NCBI GenBank assembly: GCA_016712045.1
Contig: JADJRV010000029.1
Location: 1-62,456 of the forward strand
Source of the DNA: Chloracidobacterium sp.
GTDB lineage: Bacteria > Acidobacteriota > Blastocatellia > Pyrinomonadales > Pyrinomonadaceae
Length of the DNA stretch: 62,456 bases
Reading direction: 5' to 3'
The notes under the pieces were generated by a model. The model did no database searches. It had not been told where the DNA came from and saw nothing but the letters and a program-made list of their open reading frames with translations. Shown here piece after piece: positions 56,141 through 62,456 of the stretch. The position numbers and the translations under genes were made by a program. Positions within the stretch are counted from its first letter, which is position 1, and every line of letters starts with the position of its first letter.

Positions 56141-57244
56141 ATGTTACAAGCTGGAATTGTTGGCCTGCCCAACGTCGGAAAATCTACTCTTTTTAACGCA
56201 CTGACCGCTCAAGAGGCGGCGCTGGCGGCAAATTATCCTTTTGCGACCATCGAGCCCAACGTCGGCGTCGTGGCCGTGCCCGACGAACGCCTTGCCGTGC
56301 TCGAAAAGCTAAATAATGCTCAAAAGACGGTGCCCGCGATGGTCGAGTTTCTCGATATCGCCGGCCTCGTTCGCGGCGCGTCAAAGGGCGAGGGTTTGGG
56401 CAATCAGTTTCTCGCCAATATCCGCGAGACGCACGCCGTTGTACAGGTCGTCCGCTGTTTTGACGATGACAACATCATCCACGTCGAGGGGTCGGTCAAT
56501 CCGATCCGTGACATCGAGACCATCCAGATCGAGCTTGCACTTGCCGATCTGACATCCGCCGAAAAGCGTAAGGAAAAAGCCGCCCGGGCGATAAAATCGT
56601 CGGGTAATAAAGACGCAAAACGCGAGCTTGAGATCCTCGAAAAGCTATTGCCGCTTCTCGAAGAGGGCCGTCCGGCCCGTGCCGCCGATCTGACCGACGA
56701 TGAACGTGCGATCGTCAAAACGTGGTTTTTTCTTTCTACAAAACCTACTATCTACGCCGCCAACGTTGACGAAGAAACCCTCGCCAACCCGGAAAGCAAC
56801 GCCCACGTTCAGGCCGTGATGAAACACGCCGCGAGCGAAAATGCCGACGTCGTCGTCATCTGTGCCAAACTCGAAGCCGAACTCGTCGCACTCGACCCCG
56901 CCGAACGCGACGAATACCTAAAAGACCTAGGCCTCGCATCGAGCGGCGTCGATAAGCTGATCAAAGCCGCCTATCACATGCTCGGCCTGATGAGTTTCTT
57001 GACCGCAGGCGAAAAAGAAGTTCGGGCTTGGACCATTCCCATCGGCACCAAAGCTCCCGCAGCCGCCGGCGAGATCCACACCGACATCGAACGCGGCTTT
57101 ATCCGCGCCGAGATCATCGGCTACGACGACCTCGTCGCCTGCGGCTCACGCAAAGCCGCCAGCGAAAAAGGCCTCGCCCGTCTCGAGGGCAAAGAGTACG
57201 TCATGCAGGACGGCGATGTTGTCGATTTTCGGTTTAATGTCTAA
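56141..57244 (+). CDS. ychF: Ribosome-binding ATPase/GTPase YchF
   Basis: Universally conserved OBG-family P-loop NTPase that prefers ATP and binds ribosomes. The 367-residue protein has G1 GLPNVGKSTLFN at residue 8, G3 DIAGLVRGASKGEGLGNQFL, the NVDE region in place of G4, a coiled-coil insertion near 130-165 and the C-terminal TGS-like domain (WTIPIGTKAPAAAGEIHTDI, VMQDGDVVDFRFNV). Full length. Monocistronic. Confidence 0.97.
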   Translation: MLQAGIVGLPNVGKSTLFNALTAQEAALAANYPFATIEPNVGVVAVPDERLAVLEKLNNAQKTVPAMVEFLDIAGLVRGASKGEGLGNQFLANIRETHAVVQVVRCFDDDNIIHVEGSVNPIRDIETIQIELALADLTSAEKRKEKAARAIKSSGNKDAKRELEILEKLLPLLEEGRPARAADLTDDERAIVKTWFFLSTKPTIYAANVDEETLANPESNAHVQAVMKHAASENADVVVICAKLEAELVALDPAERDEYLKDLGLASSGVDKLIKAAYHMLGLMSFLTAGEKEVRAWTIPIGTKAPAAAGEIHTDIERGFIRAEIIGYDDLVACGSRKAASEKGLARLEGKEYVMQDGDVVDFRFNV

Positions 57245-57350
57245 ACGTTGTGATATGGGTCACCGCCCGTAATTGTAGCCGGTGCTACGCTGACGATGGG
57301 TTGTACTTTTGTTAACAGCCTGATCGATGTGGGTGTATTATCGTATTGCT

Positions 57351-57782
57351 ATGAGATTTTCGAGAAACAACACAAAACAGATCTCGCTTTTTGTTTTGCT
57401 GTTTCTCTGCCTCAACGTCGGCGGCGTCCTGTGTCTGACCTATTGCGGCCAGGCAGTTCAGGCCGCCAACGAACATTGTCCTCTCGCAAAACGAACCGAC
57501 CATTGTGATAGAGCAAAACAGTCAGCAGACCCCTCGGCAGAAAGTAAAAGTGTCGAAGCCCGAGCGGCAACTTGCTGTTCGATGCCGGTCAGCTTTTTTA
57601 CGGCACCTGTCGAAAATCGGGTATTCCCATCGTTTGAGGTGGTTGAGACTAGCGTCGAGACATTTATCAGTTTCGCCGCGCCGCGATCGGTCAATGCTGA
57701 GCAACTCGTTGATCCTTTTTATAGGCCTCCACCCCTCGACCACCGCAGTGAAAGGCTGCTCAATTGTGTGATCCGGATCTAA
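57351..57782 (+). CDS. Exported Cys-rich small protein, metal-cassette partner
   Basis: A 143-residue protein; I start it at ATG 57351 (MRFSRNNTKQISLF), since the upstream 24 nt add no signal feature. After a hydrophobic signal or anchor helix come LCLTYCGQAVQA, HCPLAKRTDHCDRA and ATCCSMPVSFF, giving about nine Cys and several His, likely metal ligands. It precedes by 94 nt the Met/Cys-rich protein gene, and the pair probably acts together in metal handling. No domain family recognised. Confidence 0.65.
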   Translation: MRFSRNNTKQISLFVLLFLCLNVGGVLCLTYCGQAVQAANEHCPLAKRTDHCDRAKQSADPSAESKSVEARAATCCSMPVSFFTAPVENRVFPSFEVVETSVETFISFAAPRSVNAEQLVDPFYRPPPLDHRSERLLNCVIRI

Positions 57783-57876
57783 AGATCCGTTTCGGGTGTG
57801 ACAACGGTCGCACCTAATAACGAATATTTCGCGGGCCGATAGGACTCGCAAAGATCAATAGAAACGGAGAAATATC

Positions 57877-58350
57877 ATGAAAAAGAGAATTTTAGTAATA
57901 GCATCTGCGGTGCTCGTCTTTGGACTGGCGATCGCGGCTTACGCACTTAATAATTCTAACACATCACATGCAGTTGCTAAAGCTGCTAGCTGTTGCTGCA
58001 AAGGCGATTCGTGTCCGATGAAGGACAAAAATGCGACGGCAGATACCGTAGCGAAACACGAAAACTGTGACTGCTGTGGCGATTCATGCCCGATGAAAAA
58101 GGGCGATGCCGCAATGGCCGGGATGAAGATGGAAGGCTCGGAATCGTGCCCGATGATGAAAGGCGATGCCGCACAGAAAACGCATGGCGAAATGAAAATG
58201 GAAAACGGCGAATCCTGCCCGATGATGAACGGCAAGGCCGACCATAAAATGGATGCCGGCATGAAGCACGAAATGAAAGCTGACGGCAAAGGCCACTCAT
58301 GCGCATGTTGTGACCACGCAAAAGAAAAGAAAGACGCCCCGGCGGTCTGA
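57877..58350 (+). CDS. Exported Cys/Met/His-rich protein with SCPM repeats
   Basis: A 157-residue exported protein. After the signal peptide (MKKRILVIASAVLVFGLAIA) it consists of repeats: SCCCKGDSCPMKDK, CDCCGDSCPMKKGDAA, GSESCPMMKGDAA and GESCPMMNGKADH, ending HSCACCDHAKEKK. Four copies of SCPM, several CC pairs and interspersed Met and His suggest Cu(I) binding in the periplasm. Low-complexity expansion by unequal crossing over is likely. A perfect terminator follows. Function as a metal buffer is inferred from composition only. Confidence 0.75.
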   Translation: MKKRILVIASAVLVFGLAIAAYALNNSNTSHAVAKAASCCCKGDSCPMKDKNATADTVAKHENCDCCGDSCPMKKGDAAMAGMKMEGSESCPMMKGDAAQKTHGEMKMENGESCPMMNGKADHKMDAGMKHEMKADGKGHSCACCDHAKEKKDAPAV

Positions 58351-58370
58351 TCCGACCTCAAACAAAATAG

Positions 58371-58396
58371 AAAAAAGGCTCTTCGGAGCCTTTTTT
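58371..58396 (+). terminator. Strong terminator after the SCPM gene
   Basis: AAAAAAGGCTC, tetraloop TTCG, GAGCC, TTTTTT: a perfect UUCG-capped stem with T run. Confidence 0.95.
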
Positions 58397-58421
58397 GTTT
58401 TTCGATGTAATATTTTGAGTA

Positions 58422-58494
58422 TGCCCCCGGTAGGATTCGAACCTACAGCCAACAGATTATGAGTCTGCTGCTCTAACCGTTGAGCTACAGGGGC
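58422..58494 (-). tRNA. tRNA with CAU anticodon (Ile2 or elongator Met)
   Basis: A 73-nt cloverleaf on the minus strand: acceptor GCCCCTG/CGGGGGC, U8-A9, D arm GCTC/GAGC, anticodon stem GCAGA/TCTGT with loop CTCATAA (anticodon CAU), T arm GTAGG-TTCGAAT-CCTAC, discriminator A. CCA is not encoded. G1-C72 pairing excludes the initiator. C4-G69 and C5-G68 match the determinants known for lysidine-modified tRNA-Ile2, so I favour Ile2, though elongator Met is not excluded. Confidence 0.9.
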
Positions 58495-58545
58495 ACAAAG
58501 GAAAAGTTTAATTTAATCGCTAACGACGCGCAAACCGGTTGCTGC

Positions 58546-59796
58546 TTATGAGAGCAGCGGGCGGAAAATGACGGCGTTTCGTATCCGCTCGATACTTGAG
58601 GTGAGATCCTCGGCGTTTGTGCCGGGTTCTGCAGACGCAATTACCTCTTCGTCTGTCTTGCCGTGTAGTAGCTTTTCGAGCACGAACATTTCGTTTTCGC
58701 CAAAATCCGGTATGCCTAAAGCGTTTGAAACCTCAACCCCCATGACTCGTGTCTGCGACAGGTCAAACACCCAGTCGAGTACCTTTTCGATCGGATCAAC
58801 GTCCGGGAAACGCTGGTTTATCAACGAAAAGATCCTCTCGCGTTCATCGACATTAAGCAGCAAAGCCATAAAAAAGCGATGCTCAGGATCAGCGACAAAG
58901 CTGCGCCGCTCGATGATCTGGTCGAGCATATCATCCCGCTCAAAAACAGCCGTCAGCATCTCACCCGCCGCTCCGTGGCAGTCGGCCACGATCTGCAGGA
59001 ACTTATCAAAACCTCTCTTTGGCCCCTCAAGCTTAAAGAGCTGGCTGATCTGATTGGCTTTCAGCAACCGCCGCAGGTGCGACAAGATCGTGTACGAGGT
59101 TTGCAGATCGCGTGCTGCAAGCATCTTGCTGATAATTGCATCGGCGTCCTCGCGTTTTGCACGGATCAGCGTCCCCATTACCTGCAATTTCTTAATAACC
59201 GTGTCCTGTTCAAAGAATGGGTCTATCGCAAAACCCGGCTTGTGATACGACAACTGCGGCAGATGCAGCGGTGAACGATCCGTCCGCACAACGATCGTCG
59301 CCGACGGCTGATCAAGATGAAACAGAGCGTGGATATACTGATTACCCGCCCATATTTCCTGCGCGTCGCCGACATTGAGCAGCTGGCATTCTTTGAGCTT
59401 CATCTCGCCGGTCTGTGTAAATGCGTTGATCGCCTCGTGCGTTTCAAACTGGTACCAGCTATGTATGCTCGACCCCAAAAGCACCTGAAACGCACCGCAA
59501 AACGCATGCTCGTGCGTAGCCGTTGTCCCCTCAAACCAAAAATAGACGTCAATATGGAACCGAAGCCCTGAAAATATCGTGATCGGCGGGTCCGCAAAAT
59601 TGGCTCTCAGATCATGCTGCCGCGGCAATTCGTACTCCGACAGCGCCCATTCGACCACATCCCAGGCCGACAATTTTGACGGTAGATCCGCACGCTCCAA
59701 AGCGTCTTTGGCGATCGCGGGAAATAGTTCCTCGTTATAATTTTGTTCGAGCCAGAGACTCTCGATCTCTCTGCCTAGTTTTTGGAAAAGTTCCAT
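58546..59796 (-). CDS. Hypothetical protein with a cupin-like segment
   Basis: A 416-residue soluble protein with no signal. Residues about 75-125 read FHIDVYFWFEGTTATHEHAF and GAFQVLLGSSIHSWYQF, with His spacing like a cupin metal site. The second half is helical. No characterised family recognised. It lies 6 nt downstream of a small membrane-protein gene on the same strand, so they may be co-expressed. Confidence 0.6.
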   Translation of the reverse strand: MELFQKLGREIESLWLEQNYNEELFPAIAKDALERADLPSKLSAWDVVEWALSEYELPRQHDLRANFADPPITIFSGLRFHIDVYFWFEGTTATHEHAFCGAFQVLLGSSIHSWYQFETHEAINAFTQTGEMKLKECQLLNVGDAQEIWAGNQYIHALFHLDQPSATIVVRTDRSPLHLPQLSYHKPGFAIDPFFEQDTVIKKLQVMGTLIRAKREDADAIISKMLAARDLQTSYTILSHLRRLLKANQISQLFKLEGPKRGFDKFLQIVADCHGAAGEMLTAVFERDDMLDQIIERRSFVADPEHRFFMALLLNVDERERIFSLINQRFPDVDPIEKVLDWVFDLSQTRVMGVEVSNALGIPDFGENEMFVLEKLLHGKTDEEVIASAEPGTNAEDLTSSIERIRNAVIFRPLLS

Positions 59797-59802
59797 TTCT
59801 GA

Positions 59803-60135
59803 TTACTCGTTACCGTTGAATGTAGGTGGTGGCGGCGGTGCCGTCTCGAGCGGATCATTCGGGATCCGGTCGAGGTATTTGAATATAAAAAACAGCGTCC
59901 CGACGCTGGCAAGGATCGCGGCGATGGTAATAAATATCTGATAGTCCTCAAATACTGTTTCGCTCCAGCCCCAAAACGCTATACCTAAGCCGAGAAATAT
60001 ACCCGCGCCAAAGGTGACCAACAGTTGGGTGCCGATGAACGCACCGCCGCAGATCGCACCCCACAGAACGCCATTGCGTCCAGAATCACGGCCTTTCTTA
60101 TAACCGAACCATACTGCCAATATAGTAAATAACAT
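59803..60135 (-). CDS. Small three-helix membrane protein
   Basis: A 110-residue inner-membrane protein with an initial short hydrophobic stretch (MLFTILAVWFGYKKGRDSGR) and two clear spans (GGAFIGTQLLVTFGAGIFLG and IFITIAAILASVGTLFFIF), followed by a Pro-rich cytoplasmic tail. Family unknown. Between two minus-strand hypothetical genes and probably part of one transcript. Confidence 0.6.
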   Translation of the reverse strand: MLFTILAVWFGYKKGRDSGRNGVLWGAICGGAFIGTQLLVTFGAGIFLGLGIAFWGWSETVFEDYQIFITIAAILASVGTLFFIFKYLDRIPNDPLETAPPPPPTFNGNE

Positions 60136-60147
60136 ATGGTATTAACC

Positions 60148-60624
60148 TCAATTTGTTTCTTCGAACGACGGCTTTTTACTGCTGACCTTGGTATAAGTTC
60201 CTCGTGCAAAAACATTATGCCCAAAACCGCACTCACCATCAGAACCGTCCTGTGTGACCTTGATAGTTCCGGCTTTGACGAATTTGATCGTGATCGTGCA
60301 TTTGCCGTCTTCGCTGGTGTATTTGGCAACATCGGCGGCGATTTCGGCCTCAGCATCAAGCCCGCCCATGTTTACCGACGGCTCTCCGCTACGTGTCGTG
60401 TAGGGATAAACGAGGTCGAGCGCTATACGAATCTTGCCGCCGCCGCGAGCGAGGATCTTGACCTCATTAGAAAACTTGCGAAACTTTCCCTGAAAATTCA
60501 TCCGGAAAGTACCGTTAACCTCTGCCGCCGAAACGCTCTTGCGCGAGGTCTGGGCATTTATCGCGAAAGCCGAAAACGCCGTAACAGCAAGGATGACAAT
60601 CATTAAGAAAATAAATTTCTTCAT
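60148..60624 (-). CDS. Exported beta-rich hypothetical protein
   Basis: A 158-residue protein with signal peptide (MKKFIFLMIVILAVTAFSAFA...AQ). The mature part is predicted beta-rich: VNGTFRMNFQGKFRKFSNEV, KIRIALDLVYPYT, KCTITIKFVKAGTIKV, ECGFGHNVFARGTYTKV, with two Cys that could form a disulfide. No family recognised. Likely periplasmic. Confidence 0.62.
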   Translation of the reverse strand: MKKFIFLMIVILAVTAFSAFAINAQTSRKSVSAAEVNGTFRMNFQGKFRKFSNEVKILARGGGKIRIALDLVYPYTTRSGEPSVNMGGLDAEAEIAADVAKYTSEDGKCTITIKFVKAGTIKVTQDGSDGECGFGHNVFARGTYTKVSSKKPSFEETN

Positions 60625-60707
60625 AGTTTTTCTTTCCGTTACTTGAGATATCTGCTATATTTTGCCTAACTCTTCCGTAAATTTAAACATCCAAAAGGGG
60701 AATATCG

Positions 60708-62282
60708 ATGAGCGCTAACGCAAATACTCTGAACCCAAAATCGGGACGGGAATTTTTCGGACATCCAAAAGGCCTTCCGACGCTGTTCATGACCGAGATG
60801 TGGGAGCGCTTCTCGTTCTACGGCATCCGGCCGCTGTTGATACTCTTCATGACTGCCACAATGATGAATGGCGGTTTTGGGTTTGAACGGCCAAAGGCGG
60901 CAGCAATTGTCGGAATCTATTCCGCAAGCGTGTATCTCTCGTCGCTGCCGGGCGGCTGGATCGCTGATCGCTTGCTCGGCCTCAGGCGGGCGATCATGTA
61001 CGGCGCCGTGCTGATCACGAGCGGGCACCTCTCGATCGGTTTGTCGGGATTTTTCGGTGGAAAAACCATGTTCTTTATCGGGCTCATCCTCATCGTTCTC
61101 GGGACCGGTTTGCTCAAGCCAAATATCTCGGCGATCGTAGGCGACCTCTATCCCGAAGGCGGAGAGCGGCGTGACGCCGGATTTTCGATCTTTTACATGG
61201 GTATCAACCTCGGAGCCACATTGGGACAGATCGTGACCGGATTGCTCGGTGAACAATACGGTTTTCATTGGGGCTTCGGTGCCGCCGGCATCGGCATGCT
61301 GGCGGGCTTGATCTGGTTTGCAGTCCGCTCACGTACCACACTCGGAAATATCGGCATCGAGCGAAGCCGCGACCCTGATCCGGTGAAACAGGCCGGATAC
61401 GAAAATCGAGTAAAAGTGGTAGTCGCCGGCGGTCTTGCAATTATTGCTTTAATGGTTGTTCTGACGGCTACAGGCGTTGTCGTTATTGACCCGCAAGTGG
61501 TTGCGGGCTACATGCTCTACGCATTGGTAAGCGTAGCGGTCGTTTTCTTCATCTATATGTTTGTTGCAGGCAAACTGAACAGCGATGAGAAAAAGCGCGT
61601 GATCGTTATCGGCGTGCTGTTCATCTTCGCGGCGATCTTTTGGGCCGCATTCGAACAGGCCCCGACATCGCTCAATCTTTTTGCAAAGGATTTTACCGAG
61701 CGTCACATAGGTTCCTTTGAGGTGCCCGCACTTTGGTTCCAGTCGATCAATTCGTTCCTGATCATCATCTTTGCCCCTCTATTCGCGGGTATCTGGACGT
61801 ACTTTGGAGCGCGTAATATCAATATCTCGGCACCGGCAAAGTTTGCACTGGGCCTTTTTCTAGCCGGCGTCGGATTTTTCATCATGATCTTTCCGGCAAA
61901 TATGCTCGTCGCGAGCGGCGGGGCGGTCAAGGTCGCGGCCTGGTGGCTGGCCTTCAGCTATCTTTTCCAGACATTTGGTGAGCTGCTGCTCAGCCCTGTA
62001 GGGCTCTCGTCGATGACTAAGCTCTCGCCCCGGCGGTTTGTCGGCCAGATGATGGGCATCTGGTTTCTCGCGGCTTCGGTCGGCAACCTGATAGCCGGCC
62101 TCGTTGGCGGCAGCGTCGACCCCGAAAAACTCGAGCAAACGCCTCAGCTTTTTACCTGGACGACCATTGCGCTTGTGGTATCGGCCGCAATATTGGGACT
62201 GCTCGCGTTTCCGATCGCGAAGATGATGCGCAACACCGAAGACGTCGTTCACAACGAAACGGTCGAACCCGCGGGGGGTTAG
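60708..62282 (+). CDS. POT-family proton-dependent peptide transporter
   Basis: A 524-residue inner-membrane transporter of the PTR/POT branch of the MFS, importing di- and tripeptides with protons. It begins with a hydrophilic head, then GLPTLFMTEMWERFSFYGIR (the ExxERFxYY motif equivalent), GGWIADRLLGLRRAI, GTGLLKPNISAIVGDLYPEG and FSIFYMGINLGATLGQ. About 12-14 spans. Followed after 72 nt by a second, closely similar gene that is cut by the window edge. Confidence 0.92.
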   Translation: MSANANTLNPKSGREFFGHPKGLPTLFMTEMWERFSFYGIRPLLILFMTATMMNGGFGFERPKAAAIVGIYSASVYLSSLPGGWIADRLLGLRRAIMYGAVLITSGHLSIGLSGFFGGKTMFFIGLILIVLGTGLLKPNISAIVGDLYPEGGERRDAGFSIFYMGINLGATLGQIVTGLLGEQYGFHWGFGAAGIGMLAGLIWFAVRSRTTLGNIGIERSRDPDPVKQAGYENRVKVVVAGGLAIIALMVVLTATGVVVIDPQVVAGYMLYALVSVAVVFFIYMFVAGKLNSDEKKRVIVIGVLFIFAAIFWAAFEQAPTSLNLFAKDFTERHIGSFEVPALWFQSINSFLIIIFAPLFAGIWTYFGARNINISAPAKFALGLFLAGVGFFIMIFPANMLVASGGAVKVAAWWLAFSYLFQTFGELLLSPVGLSSMTKLSPRRFVGQMMGIWFLAASVGNLIAGLVGGSVDPEKLEQTPQLFTWTTIALVVSAAILGLLAFPIAKMMRNTEDVVHNETVEPAGG

Positions 62283-62354
62283 CGGCCAACCGGATCGTCT
62301 TGTTTATTGTGGCCTTACTCTTTAGAGGATTGATCAGATAAAGGAAATAATTTG

Positions 62355-62456
62355 ATGAGCGCAAACGCAGATACGATCACGCTGACCGCTACGAGCGGGC
62401 ATCCCAAGGGCCTTTATGTTCTCTTTGCGACAGAGATGTGGGAACGATTCAGTTTC
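62355..62456 (+). CDS. POT-family peptide transporter, 3'-truncated
   Basis: Only the first 34 codons are present. ATG 62355 follows AAGGAA. MSANADTITLTATSGHPKGL and ATEMWERFSF repeat the start of the preceding transporter, so this is a tandem paralogue that continues beyond the right edge. Confidence 0.8.
   Translation, partial: MSANADTITLTATSGHPKGLYVLFATEMWERFSF

Noticed and set aside
57939..58361. Antisense frames over the SCPM gene
   Set aside because: They arise from the repeat composition of the sense strand and encode Phe/Ser/His-rich products with no signal or domain.
1..62456. CRISPR array, insertion sequence or transposase
   Set aside because: I saw no regularly spaced repeats and no frame with transposase motifs on either strand.

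Overview
The window looks like a draft contig from a Gram-negative bacterium, most plausibly an Acidobacteriota of the Blastocatellia/Pyrinomonadales type. That assignment is inference. It rests on the Oar-like TonB receptor with an N-terminal carboxypeptidase-regulatory domain (20189-23407), the bacillithiol deacetylase BshB1, the TIGR03663 membrane protein, many small exported proteins ending their signal peptides in A-Q, and the absence of operons typical of Proteobacteria or Bacteroidetes. No prophage, transposase or CRISPR array was seen, so most of the window reads as ordinary chromosome.

Layout. 1-8.5 kb: a truncated class A penicillin-binding protein, a lipB-lipoprotein-esterase operon, mscL, and an ArsR-SRPBCC-DoxX operon with a double operator. 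8.5-15.5 kb: an MBL-fold hydrolase, bshB1, a J-domain coiled-coil protein, then an unusual locus (11.4-13.8 kb) with a TPR protein fused to a LexA/S24-like fold, a divergent small exported Cys-rich peptide, a CI-type HTH regulator with a perfect 24-bp palindrome, and a 150-nt block of four hairpins; a flavoprotein and a DinB protein follow. 15.5-20 kb: two tandem exported beta-rich proteins, YceI, a VanX-like dipeptidase, a 47-residue membrane protein and a PilZ protein. 20-36 kb: TonB receptor, glycosyltransferase, M14 carboxypeptidase, recN, asparaginase, a very large multidomain flavoprotein, and a Wzc-type tyrosine kinase. 36-40 kb: an FHA-GGDEF cyclase followed by a PilN-PilO-PilP-like-pseudopilin operon. 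40-50 kb: a long minus-strand run of exported proteins (peptidases, serine hydrolase, amidohydrolase, cytochrome c, TPR and NTF2-like proteins) that looks like a scavenging operon. 50-54 kb: two overlapping large glycosyltransferase-like membrane proteins. 54-62.5 kb: MBL-fold protein, ychF, a two-gene Cys/Met-rich metal-binding cassette, a CAU tRNA, hypothetical genes, and two tandem POT peptide transporters.

An overriding feature is the number of genes broken by single-base indels. I count 13 frameshifts in 11 genes plus one in-frame TGA. Eleven of the 13 fall between 36 and 54.3 kb, and several sit in short homopolymers. The proteins on both sides stay fully conserved in sequence style, so I read most of these as assembly or read errors rather than true decay. 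I have annotated each such gene as one unit.
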